This document shows, one piece after another, positions 41,635 to 57,339 of a DNA stretch of 64,000 nt. Position numbers and translations under genes: made by a program. The notes under the pieces were generated by a model. The model had not been told where the DNA came from and searched no databases. It saw only the letters and a list, made by a program, of their open reading frames with translations. Source of the stretch: Loxodes magnus (taxonomy: Eukaryota; Ciliophora; Karyorelictea; Loxodida; Loxodidae). Numbering within the stretch: position 1 is the stretch's first letter; every line of letters begins with the position of its first letter. The stretch lies in contig CAMPDV010000198.1 of NCBI GenBank assembly GCA_946699065.1, positions 62,001-126,000 of the forward strand. The letters are read 5' to 3'.

Positions 41635-44600
41635 CGTCTAATCTGCACTTCCCGATACGATGAACTCTGAATCACTGGATATAGACACAGATGATACAAC
41701 ATTAGTGTGACCACTCATGGTCTTACAGGTACCTGTCTTGACGTTCCATAGTCTCACCGTCTAATCATAACTTCCCGATACGATGAACTCTGAATCACTG
41801 GATATAGCCACAGATCATACATAACTAGTGTGACCACTCATGGTCTTACAGGTACCTGTCTTGACGTCCCATAGTCTCACCGTCTAATCATAACTTCCCG
41901 ATACGATGAACTCTGAATCACTGGATATAGCCACAGCATATACATAACTAGTTTGACCACTCATGGTCTTACAGGTACCTGTCTTGACGTCCCATAGTCT
42001 CACCGTCTAATCATAACTTCCCGATACGATGAACTCTGAATCACTGGATATAGACACAGATGATACAGAATCTGTGTGACCACTCATGGTCTTACAGGTA
42101 CCTGTCTTGACGTCCCATAGTCTCACCGTCTAATCTGCACTTCCCGATACGATGAACTCTGAATCACTGGATATAGCCACAGATAATACAGAACTAGTTT
42201 GACCACTCATGGTCTTACAGGTACCTGTCTTGACGTCCCATAGTCTCACCGTCTAATCTGCACTTTCCGATACTATGAACTCTGAATCACTGGATATAGC
42301 CACAGCATATACATAACTAGTTTGACCACTCATGGTCTTACAGGTACCTGTCTTGACGTCCCATAGTCTCACCGTCTAATCATAACTTCCCGATACGATG
42401 AACTCTGAATCACTGGATATAGACACAGATGATACAGAATCTGTGTGACCACTCATGGTCTTACAGGTACCTGTCTTGACGTCCCATAGTCTCACCGTCT
42501 AATCATCACTTCCCGATACGATTAACTCTGAATCACTGGATATAGCCACAGATCATACATAACTAGTGTGACCACTCATGGTCTTACAGGTACCTGTCTT
42601 GACGTCCCATAGTCTCACCGTCTAATCATCACTTCCCGATACGATGAACTCTGAATAACTGGATATAGCCACAGATCATACATAACTAGTGTGACCACTC
42701 ATGGTTTTACAGGTACCTGTCTTGACGTCCCATAGTCTCACCGTCTAATCATAACTTCCCGATACGATGAACTCTGAATCACTGGATATAGCCACAGCAT
42801 ATACATAACTAGTGTGACCACTCATGGTTTTACAGGTACCTGTCTTGACGTCCCATAGTCTCACCGTATATCATAACTTCCCGATACGATGAACTCTGAA
42901 TCACTGGATATAGCCACAGATGATACAGAACTAGTTTGACCACTCATGGTCTTACAGGTACCTGTCTTGACGTCCCATAGTCTCACCGTCTAATCATAAC
43001 TTCCCGATACGATGAACTCTGAATCACTGGATATAGCCACAGATAATAAATAACTAGTGTGACCACTCATGGTTTTACAGGTACCTGTCTTGACGTCCCA
43101 TAGTCTCACCGTCTAATCATAACTTCCCGATACGATGAACTCTGAATCACTGGATATAGCCACAGATCATACATAACTAGTTTGACCACTCATGGTCTTA
43201 CAGGTACCTGTCTTGACGTCCCATAGTCTCACCGTCTAATCATAACTTCCCGATACGATGAACTCTGAATCACTGGATATAGACACAGATGATACAGAAT
43301 CTGTGTGACCACTCATGGTCTTACAGGTACCTGTCTTGACGTCCCATAGTCTCACCGTCTAATCTGCACTTCCCGATACGATGAACTCTGAATCACTGGA
43401 TATAGCCACAGATCATACATAACTAGTGTGACCACTCATGGTCTTACAGGTACCTGTCTTGACGTCCCATAGTCTCACCGTCTAATCTGCACTTCCCGAT
43501 ACGATGAACTCTGAATCACTGGATATAGCCACAGATCATACATAACTAGTGTGACCACTCATGGTTTTACAGGTACCTGTCTTGACGTCCCATAGTCTCA
43601 CCGTCTAATCATAACTTCCCGATACGATGAACTCTGAATCACTGGATATAGACACAGATGATACAGAACTAGTTTGACCACTCATGGTCTTACAGGTACC
43701 TGTCTTGACGTCCCATAGTCTCACCGTCTAATCATAACTTCCCGATACGATGAACTCTGAATCACTGGATATAGCCACAGATGATACAGAATCTGTGTGA
43801 CCACTCATGGTCTTACAGGTACCTGTCTTGACGTCCCATAGTCTCACCGTATATCATAACTTCCCGATACGATGAACTCTGAATCACTGGATATAGCCAC
43901 AGATCATACAGAACTAGTTTGACCACTCATGGTCTTACAGGTACCTGTCTTGACGTCCCATAGTCTCACCGTCTAATCATAACTTCCCGATACGATGAAC
44001 TCTGAATCACTGGATATAGCCACAGATCATACAGAACTAGTTTGACCACTCATGGTTTTACAGGTACCTGTCTTGACGTTCCATAGTCTCACCGTCTTAT
44101 CTCAACTTCCCGATACGATTAACTCTGAATCACTGGATATAGCCACAGATCATACATAACTAGTGTGACCACTCATGGTCTTACAGGTACCTGTCTTGAC
44201 GTCCCATAGTCTCACCGTCTAATCATCACTTCCCGATACGATGAACTCTGAATAACTGGATATAGCCACAGATCATACATAACTAGTGTGACCACTCATT
44301 GTCTTACAGGTACCTGTCTTGACGTCCCATAGTCTCACCGTCTAATCATAACTTCCCGATACGATGAACTCTGAATCACTGGATATAGCCACAGCATATA
44401 CATAACTAGTGTGACCACTCATGGTCTTACAGGTACCTGTCTTGACGTCCCATAGTCTCACCGTCTAATCATAACTTCCCGATACGATTAACTCTGAATC
44501 ACTGGATATAGACACAGATGATACAGAACTAGTTTGACCACTCATGGTCTTACAGGTACCTGTCTTAACGTCCCATAGTCTCACCGTCTAATCATAACTT

Positions 44601-47600
44601 CCCGATACGATGAACTCTGAATCACTGGATATAGACACAGATCATACATAACTAGTGTGACCACTCATGGTCTTACAGGTACCTGTCTTGACGTCCCATA
44701 GTCTCACCGTCTAATCTGCACTTCCCGATACGATGAACTCTGAATCACTGGATATAGCCACAGATCATACAACATTAGTGTGACCACTCATGGTCTTACA
44801 GGTACCTGTCTTGACGTCCCATAGTCTCACCGTCTAATCATAACTTCCCGATACGATGAACTCTGAATCACTGGATATAGCCACAGATAATACAGAACTA
44901 GTTTGACCACTCATGGTCTTACAGGTACCTGTCTTGACGTCCCATAGTCTCACCGTCTAATCTGCACTTCCCGATACGATGAACTCTGAATCACTGGATA
45001 TAGCCACAGATGATACATAACTAGTTTGACCACTCATGGTCTTACAGGTACCTGTCTTGACGTCCCATAGTCTCACCGTCTAATCATAACTTCCCGATAC
45101 GATGAACTCTGAATCACTGGATATAGCCACAGATCATACAGAACTAGTTTGACCACTCATGGTCTTACAGGTACCTGTCTTGACGTCCCATAGTCTCACC
45201 GTCTAATCATAACTTCCCGATACGATGAACTCTGAATCACTGGATATAGCCACAGATCATACAGAACTAGTTTGACCACTCATGGTCTTACAGGTACCTG
45301 TCTTGACGTCCCATAGTCTCACCGTCTAATCATAACTTCCCGATACGATGAACTCTGAATCACTGGATATAGCCACAGATCATACATAACTAGTGTGACC
45401 ACTCATGGTCTTACAGGTACCTGTCTTGACGTCCCATAGTCTCACCGTCTAATCATAACTTCCCGATACGATGAACTCTGAATCACTGGATATAGCCACA
45501 GATAATACATAACTAGTGTGACCACTCATGGTCTTACAGGTACCTGTCTTGACGTCCCATAGTCTCACCGTATATCATAACTTCCCGATACGATGAACTC
45601 TGAATCACTGGATATAGCCACAGATAATACAGAATCTGTGTGACCACTCATGGTTTTACAGGTACCTGTCTTGACGTCCCATAGTCTCACCGTCTAATCA
45701 TAACTTCCCGATACGATGAACTCTGAATCACTGGATATAGCCACAGATCATACATAACTAGTGTGACCACTCATGGTTTTACAGGTACCTGTCTTGACGT
45801 CCCATAGTCTCACCGTCTAATCATAACTTCCCGATACGATGAACTCTGAATCACTAGATATAGCCACAGATCATACAGAACTAGTTTGACCACTCATGGT
45901 CTTACAGGTACCTGTCTTGACGTCCCATAGTCTCACCGTCTAATCATAACTTCCCGATACGATGAACTCTGAATCACTGGATATAGCCACAGCATATACA
46001 TAACTAGTGTGACCACTCAAGGTCTTACAGGTACCTGTCTTAACGTCCCATAGTCTCACCGTCTAATCATAACTTCCCGATACGATGAACTCTGAATCAC
46101 TGGATATAGCCACAGATCATACATAACTAGTGTGACCACTCATGGTCTTACAGGTACCTGTCTTGACGTCCCATAGTCTCACCGTATTATCTCAACTTCC
46201 CGATACGATGAACTCTGAATCACTGGATATAGCCACAGATCATACATAACTAGTGTGACCACTCATGGTCTTACAGGTACCTGTCTTGACGTCCCATAGT
46301 CTCACCGTCTAATCTGCACTTCCCGATACGATGAACTCTGAATCACTGGATATAGCCACAGATCATACATAACTAGTGTGACCACTCATGGTCTTACAGG
46401 TACCTGTCTTGACGTCCCATAGTCTCACCGTCTAATCATAACTTCCCGATACGATGAACTCTGAATCACTGGATATAGCCACAGATAATACAGAACTAGT
46501 TTGACCACTCATGGTCTTACAGGTACCTGTCTTGACGTCCCATAGTCTCACCGTCTAATCATAACTTCCCGATACGATGAACTCTGAATCACTGGATATA
46601 GCCACATCAGATATATAATCTGTGTGACCACTCATGGTTTTACAGGTAACTGTCTTGACGTCCCATAGTCCCACCGTCTAATCATAACTTCCCGATACGA
46701 TGAACTCTGAATCACTGGATATAGCCACAGATAATACAACATTAGTGTGACCACTCATGGTCTTACAGGTACCTGTCTTGACGTCCCATAGTCTCACCGT
46801 CTAATCTGCACTTCCCGATACGATGAACTCTGAATCACTGGATATAGCCACAGATAATACAGAACTAGTTTGACCACTCATGGTCTTACAGGTACCTGTC
46901 TTGACGTCCCATAGTCTCACCGTCTAATCTGCACTTCCCGATACGATGAACTCTGAATCACTGGATATAGCCACAGATCATACAACATTAGTGTGACCAC
47001 TCATGGTCTTACAGGTACCTGTCTTGACGTCCCATAGTCTCACCGTCTAATCATAACTTCCCGATACGATGAACTCTGAATCACTGGATATAGCCACAGA
47101 TAATACAGAACTAGTTTGACCACTCATGGTCTTACAGGTACCTGTCTTGACGTCCCATAGTCTCACCGTCTAATCTGCACTTCCCGATACGATGAACTCT
47201 GAATCACTGGATATAGCCACAGATGATACATAACTAGTTTGACCACTCATGGTCTTACAGGTACCTGTCTTGACGTCCCATAGTCTCACCGTCTAATCAT
47301 AACTTCCCGATACGATGAACTCTGAATCACTGGATATAGCCACAGATCATACAGAACTAGTTTGACCACTCATGGTCTTACAGGTACCTGTCTTGACGTC
47401 CCATAGTCTCACCGTCTAATCATAACTTCCCGATACGATGAACTCTGAATCACTGGATATAGCCACAGATCATACAGAACTAGTTTGACCACTCATGGTC
47501 TTACAGGTACCTGTCTTGACGTCCCATAGTCTCACCGTCTAATCATAACTTCCCGATACGATGAACTCTGAATCACTGGATATAGCCACAGATCATACAT

Positions 47601-48521
47601 AACTAGTGTGACCACTCATGGTCTTACAGGTACCTGTCTTGACGTCCCATAGTCTCACCGTCTAATCATAACTTCCCGATACGATGAACTCTGAATCACT
47701 GGATATAGCCACAGATCATACATAACTAGTGTGACCACTCATGGTCTTACAGGTACCTGTCTTGACGTCCCATAGTCTCACCGTATATCATAACTTCCCG
47801 ATACGATGAACTCTGAATCACTGGATATAGCCACAGATAATACAGAATCTGTGTGACCACTCATGGTTTTACAGGTACCTGTCTTGACGTCCCATAGTCT
47901 CACCGTCTAATCATAACTTCCCGATACGATGAACTCTGAATCACTGGATATAGCCACAGATCATACATAACTAGTGTGACCACTCATGGTTTTACAGGTA
48001 CCTGTCTTGACGTCCCATAGTCTCACCGTCTAATCATAACTTCCCGATACGATGAACTCTGAATCACTGGATATAGCCACAGATCATACATAACTAGTGT
48101 GACCACTCATGGTCTTACAGGTACCTGTCTTGACGTCCCATAGTCTCACCGTCTAATCATAACTTCCCGATACGATGAACTCTGAATCACTGGATATAGC
48201 CACAGATCATACAACATTAGTGTGACCACTCATGGTCTTACAGGTACCTGTCTTGACGTCCCATAGTCTCACCGTCTAATCATAACTTCCCGATACGATG
48301 AACTCTGAATCACTGGATATAGCCACATCAGATATATAATCTGTGTGACCACTCATGGTTTTACTGGTAACTGTCTTGACGTCCCATAGTCCCACCGTCT
48401 AATCATAACTTCCCGATACGATGAACTCTGAATCACTGGATATAGCCACAGATCATACATAACTAGTGTGACCACTCATGGTCTTACAGGTACCTGTCTT
48501 GACGTCCCATAGTCTCACCGT

Positions 48522-48764
48522 CTAATCATAACTTCCCGATACGATGAACTCTGAATCACTGGATATAGCCACAGATAATACATAACTAGTGTGACCACTC
48601 ATGGTCTTACAGGTACCTGTCTTGACGTCCCATAGTCTCACCGTATAATCATAACTTCCCGATACGATGAACTCTGAATCACTGGATATAGACACAGATG
48701 ATACAGAACTAGTTTGACCACTCATGGTCTTACAGGTACCTGTCTTGACGTCCCATAGTCTCAC
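48522..48764 (-). pseudogene. Open two-blade WD40 segment (GQTSS / GHTSY)
   Basis: The blades read GQTSSVSSVS with SGSYDY, then GHTSYVLSVA and SGSYD before TAG. It is a third occurrence of the Tyr-linked pair. Confidence 0.45.
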
Positions 48765-51700
48765 CGTCTAATCTGCACTTCCCGATACGATGAACTCTGA
48801 ATCACTGGATATAGACACAGATGATACAACATTAGTGTGACCACTCATGGTCTTACAGGTACCTGTCTTGACGTCCCATAGTCTCACCGTCTAATCATAA
48901 CTTCCCGATACGATGAACTCTGAATCACTGGATATAGCCACAGATCATACAACATTAGTGTGACCACTCAAGGTCTTACAGGTACCTGTCTTGACGTCCC
49001 ATAGTCTCACCGTCTAATCATAACTTCCCGATACGATGAACTCTGAATCACTGGATATAGCCACAGATCATACAACATTAGTGTGACCACTCAAGGTCTT
49101 ACAGGTACCTGTCTTGACGTCCCATAGTCTCACCGTCTAATCTGCACTTCCCGATACGATGAACTCTGAATCACTGGATATAGCCACAGATCATACAGAA
49201 CTAGTTTGACCACTCATGGTCTTACAGGTACCTGTCTTGACGTCCCATAGTCTCACCGTCTAATCATAACTTCCCGATACGATGAACTCTGAATCACTGG
49301 ATATAGCCACAGATAATACATAACTAGTGTGACCACTCATGGTCTTACAGGTACCTGTCTTGACGTCCCATAGTCTCACCGTCTAATCATAACTTCCCGA
49401 TACGATGAACTCTGAATCACTGGATATAGACACAGATGATACAGAACTAGTTTGACCACTCATGGTCTTACAGGTACCTGTCTTGACGTCCCATAGTCCC
49501 ACCGTCTAATCATAACTTCCCGATACGATGAACTCTGAATCACTGGATATAGCCACAGATAATACAACATTAGTGTGACCACTCATGGTCTTACAGGTAA
49601 CTGTCTTGACGTCCCATAGTCCCACCGTCTAATCATAACTTCCCGATACGATGAACTCTGAATCACTGGATATAGCCACAGATCATACATAACTAGTGTG
49701 ACCACTCATGGTCTTACAGGTACCTGTCTTGACGTCCCATAGTCTCACCGTCTAATCATAACTTCCCGATACGATGAACTCTGAATCACTGGATATAGCC
49801 ACAGATCATACATAACTAGTGTGACCACTCATGGTCTTACAGGTACCTGTCTTGACGTCCCATAGTCTCACCGTCTAATCATAACTTCCCGATACGATGA
49901 ACTCTGAATCACTGGATATAGCCACATCAGATATATAATCTGTGTGACCACTCATGGTTTTACAGGTAACTGTCTTGACGTCCCATAGTCCCACCGTCTA
50001 ATCATAACTTCCCGATACGATGAACTCTGAATCACTGGATATAGCCACAGATAATACAACATTAGTGTGACCACTCATGGTCTTACAGGTACCTGTCTTG
50101 ACGTCCCATAGTCTCACCGTCTAATCTGCACTTCCCGATACGATGAACTCTGAATCACTGGATATAGCCACAGATAATACAGAACTAGTTTGACCACTCA
50201 TGGTCTTACAGGTACCTGTCTTGACGTCCCATAGTCTCACCGTCTAATCATAACTTCCCGATACGATGAACTCTGAATCACTGGATATAGCCACATCAGA
50301 TATATAATCTGTGTGACCACTCATGGTTTTACAGGTAACTGTCTTGACGTCCCATAGTCCCACCGTCTAATCATAACTTCCCGATACGATGAACTCTGAA
50401 TCACTGGATATAGCCACAGATAATACAACATTAGTGTGACCACTCATGGTCTTACAGGTACCTGTCTTGACGTCCCATAGTCTCACCGTCTAATCTGCAC
50501 TTCCCGATACGATGAACTCTGAATCACTGGATATAGCCACAGATAATACAGAACTAGTTTGACCACTCATGGTCTTACAGGTACCTGTCTTGACGTCCCA
50601 TAGTCTCACCGTCTAATCATCACTTCCCGATACGATGAACTCTGAATAACTGGATATAGCCACAGATCATACATAACTAGTGTGACCACTCATGGTTTTA
50701 CAGGTACCTGTCTTGACGTCCCATAGTCTCACCGTCTAATCATAACTTCCCGATACGATGAACTCTGAATCACTGGATATAGCCACAGATGATACAGAAT
50801 CTGTGTGACCACTCATGGTCTTACAGGTACCTGTCTTGACGTCCCATAGTCTCACCGTCTAATCATAACTTCCCGATACGATGAACTCTGAATCACTAGA
50901 TATAGCCACAGATCATACAGAACTAGTTTGACCACTCATGGTCTTACAGGTACCTGTCTTGACGTCCCATAGTCTCACCGTCTAATCATAACTTCCCGAT
51001 ACGATGAACTCTGAATCACTGGATATAGCCACAGATAATACATAACTAGTGTGACCACTCATGGTCTTACAGGTACCTGTCTTGACGTCCCATAGTCTCA
51101 CCGTCTAATCATAACTTCCCGATACGATGAACTCTGAATCACTGGATATAGCCACAGATAATACATAACTAGTGTGACCACTCATGGTCTTACAGGTACC
51201 TGTCTTGACGTCCCATAGTCTCACCGTATATCATAACTTCCCGATACGATGAACTCTGAATCACTGGATATAGCCACAGATGATACAGAATCTGTGTGAC
51301 CACTCATGGTTTTACAGGTACCTGTCTTGACGTCCCATAGTCTCACCGTCTAATCATAACTTCCCGATACGATGAACTCTGAATCACTGGATATAGCCAC
51401 AGATCATACATAACTAGTGTGACCACTCATGGTCTTACAGGTACCTGTCTTGACGTCCCATAGTCTCACCGTCTAATCATAACTTCCCGATACGATGAAC
51501 TCTGAATCACTGGATATAGCCACAGATCATACAGAACTAGTTTGACCACTCATGGTCTTACAGGTACCTGTCTTGACGTCCCATAGTCTCACCGTCTAAT
51601 CATAACTTCCCGATACGATGAACTCTGAATCACTGGATATAGCCACAGATCATACATAACTAGTGTGACCACTCATGGTCTTACAGGTACCTGTCTTGAC

Positions 51701-52086
51701 GTCCCATAGTCTCACCGTATTATCTCAACTTCCCGATACGATGAACTCTGAATCACTGGATATAGCCACAGATCATACATAACTAGTTTGACCACTCATG
51801 GTCTTACAGGTACCTGTCTTGACGTCCCATAGTCTCACCGTCTAATCATAACTTCCCGATACGATGAACTCTGAATCACTGGATATAGCCACAGCATATA
51901 CATAACTAGTGTGACCACTCATGGTTTTACAGGTACCTGTCTTGACGTCCCATAGTCTCACCGTATATCATAACTTCCCGATACGATGAACTCTGAATCA
52001 CTGGATATAGCCACAGATCATACAGAACTAGTTTGACCACTCATGGTCTTACAGGTACCTGTCTTGACGTCCCATAGTCTCACCGT

Positions 52087-52329
52087 CTAATCATAACTTC
52101 CCGATACGATGAACTCTGAATCACTGGATATAGCCACATCAGATATATAATCTGTGTGACCCCTCATGGTTTTACAGGTAACTGTCTTGACGTCCCATAG
52201 TCTCACCGTCACATCATCACTTCCCGATACGATGAACTCTGAATCACTGGATATAGCCACAGATAATACAACATTAGTGTGACCACTCATGGTCTTACAG
52301 GTACCTGTCTTGACGTCCCATAGTCTCAC
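52087..52329 (-). pseudogene. Open two-blade WD40 segment with the most diverged unit
   Basis: The first blade reads HTNVVLSVA with SGSDDV; here GTG (Val) fills the D+1 site, the only case seen. The second blade is of the diverged subtype: VKTVTCKTMRGH, TDYISDVA, with Gly-to-Val in KTGT and Ser-to-Arg before GH. It is the sole copy of this unit in an otherwise open pair. Confidence 0.45.
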
Positions 52330-52455
52330 CGTCTAATCTGCACTTCCCGATACGATGAACTCTGAATCACTGGATATAGCCACAGATAATACAGAACTAG
52401 TTTGACCACTCATGGTCTTACAGGTACCTGTCTTGACGTCCCATAGTCTCACCGT

Positions 52456-52698
52456 CTAATCATAACTTCCCGATACGATGAACTCTGAATCACTGGATAT
52501 AGCCACAGATAATACAGAACTAGTGTGTCCACTGATGGTCTTACAGGTACCTGTCTTGACGTCCCATAGTCTCACCGTATAATCTGCACTTCCCGATACG
52601 ATGAACTCTGAATCACTGGATATAGCCACAGATAATACAGAACTAGTTTGACCACTCATGGTCTTACAGGTACCTGTCTTGACGTCCCATAGTCTCAC
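52456..52698 (-). pseudogene. Open two-blade WD40 segment with SGSADY
   Basis: The blades read [10 protein letters not shown] with SGSADY, then [14 protein letters not shown] and SGSYD before TAG. It is copied exactly 4,641 bp downstream. Confidence 0.45.
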
Positions 52699-55600
52699 CG
52701 TCTAATCTGCACTTCCCGATACGATGAACTCTGAATCACTGGATATAGCCACAGATAATACAGAACTAGTTTGACCACTCATGGTCTTACAGGTACCTGT
52801 CTTGACGTCCCATAGTCTCACCGTCTAATCATAACTTCCCGATACGATGAACTCTGAATCACTGGATATAGCCACAGATAATACAGAACTAGTTTGACCC
52901 CTCATGGTTTTACAGGTACCTGTCTTGACGTCCCATAGTCTCACCGTCTAATCTGCACTTCCCGATACGATGAACTCTGAATCACTGGATATAGCCACAG
53001 ATCATACAACATTAGTGTGACCACTCATGGTCTTACAGGTACCTGTCTTGACGTCCCATAGTCTCACCGTCTAATCTGCACTTCCCGATACGATGAACTC
53101 TGAATCACTGGATATAGCCACAGATAATACAGAACTAGTTTGACCACTCATGGTCTTACAGGTACCTGTCTTGACGTCCCATAGTCTCACAGTCTTATCT
53201 CAACTTCCCGATACGATGAACTCTGAATCACTGGATATAGCCACAGATAATACAGAACTAGTTTGACCACTCATGGTCTTACAGGTACCTGTCTTGACGT
53301 CCCATAGTCTCACCGTCTAATCATAACTTCCCGATACGATGAACTCTGAATCACTGGATATAGCCACAGATCATACAGAACTAGTTTGACCACTCATGGT
53401 CTTACAGGTACCTGTCTTGACGTCCCATAGTCTCACCGTCTAATCATAACTTCCCGATACGATGAACTCTGAATCACTGGATATAGCCACAGATCATACA
53501 TAACTAGTGTGACCACTCATGGTCTTACAGGTACCTGTCTTGACGTCCCATAGTCTCACCGTCTAATCATAACTTCCCGATACGATGAACTCTGAATCAC
53601 TGGATATAGCCACAGATAATACATAACTAGTGTGACCACTCATGGTCTTACAGGTACCTGTCTTGACGTCCCATAGTCTCACCGTCTAATCTGCACTTCC
53701 CGATACGATGAACTCTGAATCACTGGATATAGCCACAGATCATACATAACTAGTGTGACCACTCATGGTCTTACAGGTACCTGTCTTGACGTCCCATAGT
53801 CTCACCGTCTAATCATAACTTCCCGATACGATGAACTCTGAATCACTGGATATAGACACAGATGATACAGAATCTGTGTGACCACTCATGGTCTTACAGG
53901 TACCTGTCTTGACGTCCCATAGTCTCACCGTCTAATCATAACTTCCCGATACGATGAACTCTGAATCACTGGATATAGACACAGATGATACAGAATCTGT
54001 GTGACCACTCATGGTCTTACAGGTACCTGTCTTGACGTCCCATAGTCTCACCGTCTAATCATAACTTCCCGATACGATGAACTCTGAATCACTGGATATA
54101 GCCACATCAGATATATAATCTGTGTGACCACTCATGGTTTTACAGGTAACTGTCTTGACGTCCCATAGTCTCACCGTATTATCTCAACTTCCCGATACGA
54201 TGAACTCTGAATCACTGGATATAGCCACAGATCATACATAACTAGTGTGACCACTCATGGTCTTACAGGTACCTGTCTTGACGTCCCATAGTCTCACCGT
54301 CTAATCATAACTTCCCGATACGATGAACTCTGAATCACTGGATATAGCCACAGATCATACATAACTAGTGTGACCACTCATGGTCTTACAGGTACCTGTC
54401 TTGACGTCCCATAGTCTCACCGTCTAATCATAACTTCCCGATACGATGAACTCTGAATCACTGGATATAGCCACAGATAATACATAACTAGTGTGACCAC
54501 TCATGGTCTTACAGGTACCTGTCTTGACGTCCCATAGTCTCACCGTCTAATCTGCACTTCCCGATACGATGAACTCTGAATCACTGGATATAGCCACAGA
54601 TCATACATAACTAGTGTGACCACTCATGGTCTTACAGGTACCTGTCTTGACGTCCCATAGTCTCACCGTCTAATCATAACTTCCCGATACGATGAACTCT
54701 GAATCACTGGATATAGACACAGATGATACAGAATCTGTGTGACCACTCATGGTCTTACAGGTACCTGTCTTGACGTCCCATAGTCTCACCGTCTAATCAT
54801 AACTTCCCGATACGATGAACTCTGAATCACTGGATATAGACACAGATGATACAGAATCTGTGTGACCACTCATGGTCTTACAGGTACCTGTCTTGACGTC
54901 CCATAGTCTCACCGTCTAATCTGCACTTCCCGATACGATGAACTCTGAATCACTGGATATAGCCACAGATAATACAGAACTAGTTTGACCACTCATGGTC
55001 TTACAGGTACCTGTCTTGACGTCCCATAGTCTCACCGTCTAATCTGCACTTCCCGATACGATGAACTCTGAATCACTGGATATAGCCACAGATCATACAT
55101 AACTAGTGTGACCACTCATGGTCTTACAGGTACCTGTCTTGACGTCCCATAGTCTCACCGTCTAATCATAACTTCCCGATACGATGAACTCTGAATCACT
55201 GGATATAGCCACAGATAATACAACATATGTGTGACCACTCATGGTCTTACAGGTACCTGTCTTGACGTCCCATAGTCTCACCGTCTAATCATAACTTCCC
55301 GATACGATGAACTCTGAATCACTGGATATAGCCACAGATAATACATAACTAGTGTGACCACTCATGGTCTTACAGGTACCTGTCTTGACGTCCCATAGTC
55401 TCACCGTCTAATCATAACTTCCCGATACGATGAACTCTGAATCACTGGATATAGCCACAGATAATACAGAACTAGTGTGACCACTCATGGTTTTACAGGT
55501 ACCTGTCTTGACGTCCCATAGTCTCACCGTCTAATCTGCACTTCCCGATACGATGAACTCTGAATCACTGGATATAGCCACAGATAATACAGAACTAGTT

Positions 55601-56285
55601 TGACCACTCATGGTCTTACAGGTACCTGTCTTGACGTCCCATAGTCTCACCGTCTAATCATAACTTCCCGATACGATGAACTCTGAATCACTGGATATAG
55701 CCACAGATAATACATAACTAGTGTGACCACTCATGGTCTTACAGGTACCTGTCTTGACGTCCCATAGTCTCACCGTATTATCTCAACTTCCCGATACGAT
55801 GAACTCTGAATCACTGGATATAGCCACAGATCATACAGAATCTGTGTGACCACTCATGGTCTTACAGGTACCTGTCTTGACGTCCCATAGTCTCACCGTC
55901 TAATCATAGCTTCCCGATACGATGAACTCTGAATCACTGGATATAGCCACAGATCATACATAACTAGTGTGACCACTCATGGTCTTACAGGTACCTGTCT
56001 TGACGTCCCATAGTCTCACCGTCTAATCATAACTTCCCGATACGATGAACTCTGAATCACTGGATATAGCCACAGATCATACATAACTAGTGTGACCACT
56101 CATGGTCTTACAGGTACCTGTCTTGACGTCCCATAGTCTCACCGTCTAATCATAACTTCCCGATACGATGAACTCTGAATCACTGGATATAGCCACATCA
56201 GATACATAACTAGTGTGACCACTCATGGTCTTACAGGTACCTGTCTTGACGTCCCATAGTCTCACCGTCTAATCATAACTTCCCG

Positions 56286-56375
56286 ATACGATGAACTCTG
56301 AATCACTGGATATAGCAAAAGATAATACATATGTCTTGACGTCCCATAGTCTCACCGTCTAATCTGCACTTCCCG
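56286..56375 (-). repeat. 90-bp WD40 unit, first copy
   Basis: The spacing between landmarks is 90 bp, 33 bp less than normal. The missing part covers the end of strand c to the d-a loop ([11 protein letters not shown] region), removing exactly 11 codons and keeping the frame. The join reads DVKT then YVLSFAIS on the minus strand, with SFA in place of the usual SVA. A blade lacking strand d and the GH turn could not fold as a normal WD40 blade. Confidence 0.85.
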
Positions 56376-57096
56376 ATACGATGAACTCTGAATCACTGGA
56401 TATAGCCACAGATAATACAGAACTAGTTTGACCACTCATGGTCTTACAGGTACCTGTCTTGACGTCCCATAGTCTCACCGTCTAATCATAACTTCCCGAT
56501 ACGATGAACTCTGAATCACTGGATATAGCCACAGATAATACAGAACTAGTGTGTCCACTCATGGTCTTACAGGTACCTGTCTTGACGTCCCATAGTCTCA
56601 CCGTCTAATCATAACTTCCCGATACGATGAACTCTGAATCACTGGATATAGCCACAGATAATACAGAACTAGTGTGTCCACTCATGGTCTTACAGGTACC
56701 TGTCTTGACGTCCCATAGTCTCACCGTCTAATCTGCACTTCCCGATACGATGAACTCTGAATCACTGGATATAGCCACAGATCATACATAACTAGTGTGA
56801 CCACTCATGGTCTTACAGGTACCTGTCTTGACGTCCCATAGTCTCACCGTCTAATCATAACTTCCCGATACGATGAACTCTGAATCACTGGATATAGCCA
56901 CAGATAATACAACATTAGTGTGACCACTCATGGTCTTACAGGTACCTGTCTTGACGTCCCATAGTCTCACCGTCTAATCTGCACTTCCCGATACGATGAA
57001 CTCTGAATCACTGGATATAGCCACAGATAATACAGAACTAGTTTGACCACTCATGGTCTTACAGGTACCTGTCTTGACGTCCCATAGTCTCACCGT

Positions 57097-57339
57097 CTAA
57101 TCATAACTTCCCGATACGATGAACTCTGAATCACTGGATATAGCCACAGATAATACAGAACTAGTGTGTCCACTGATGGTCTTACAGGTACCTGTCTTGA
57201 CGTCCCATAGTCTCACCGTATAATCTGCACTTCCCGATACGATGAACTCTGAATCACTGGATATAGCCACAGATAATACAGAACTAGTTTGACCACTCAT
57301 GGTCTTACAGGTACCTGTCTTGACGTCCCATAGTCTCAC
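57097..57339 (-). pseudogene. Second copy of the SGSADY segment
   Basis: It is identical in translation to 52,456-52,698, carried by the 38-unit tandem duplication. Confidence 0.45.

Larger units (their letters stand above)
20041..52000 (-). repeat. Array zone 2: short units of the gtatatcat type
   Basis: This zone holds about 260 units. Thirty-three units here are 122 bp because accgtctaatcat or accgtataatcat has become accgtatatcat, a one-base loss at the codon after the conserved Asp. On the minus strand GAT TAT ACG becomes GAT ATA CGG followed by TGA. The parent was probably the Tyr (TAT) form of this site, with one T lost from a TT pair. They are densest between 26.4 and 33.5 kb, where two or three per kilobase occur. 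A further unit at about 39,179 lost the G of accgtc. The lost-C type of zone 1 is absent. Confidence 0.85.
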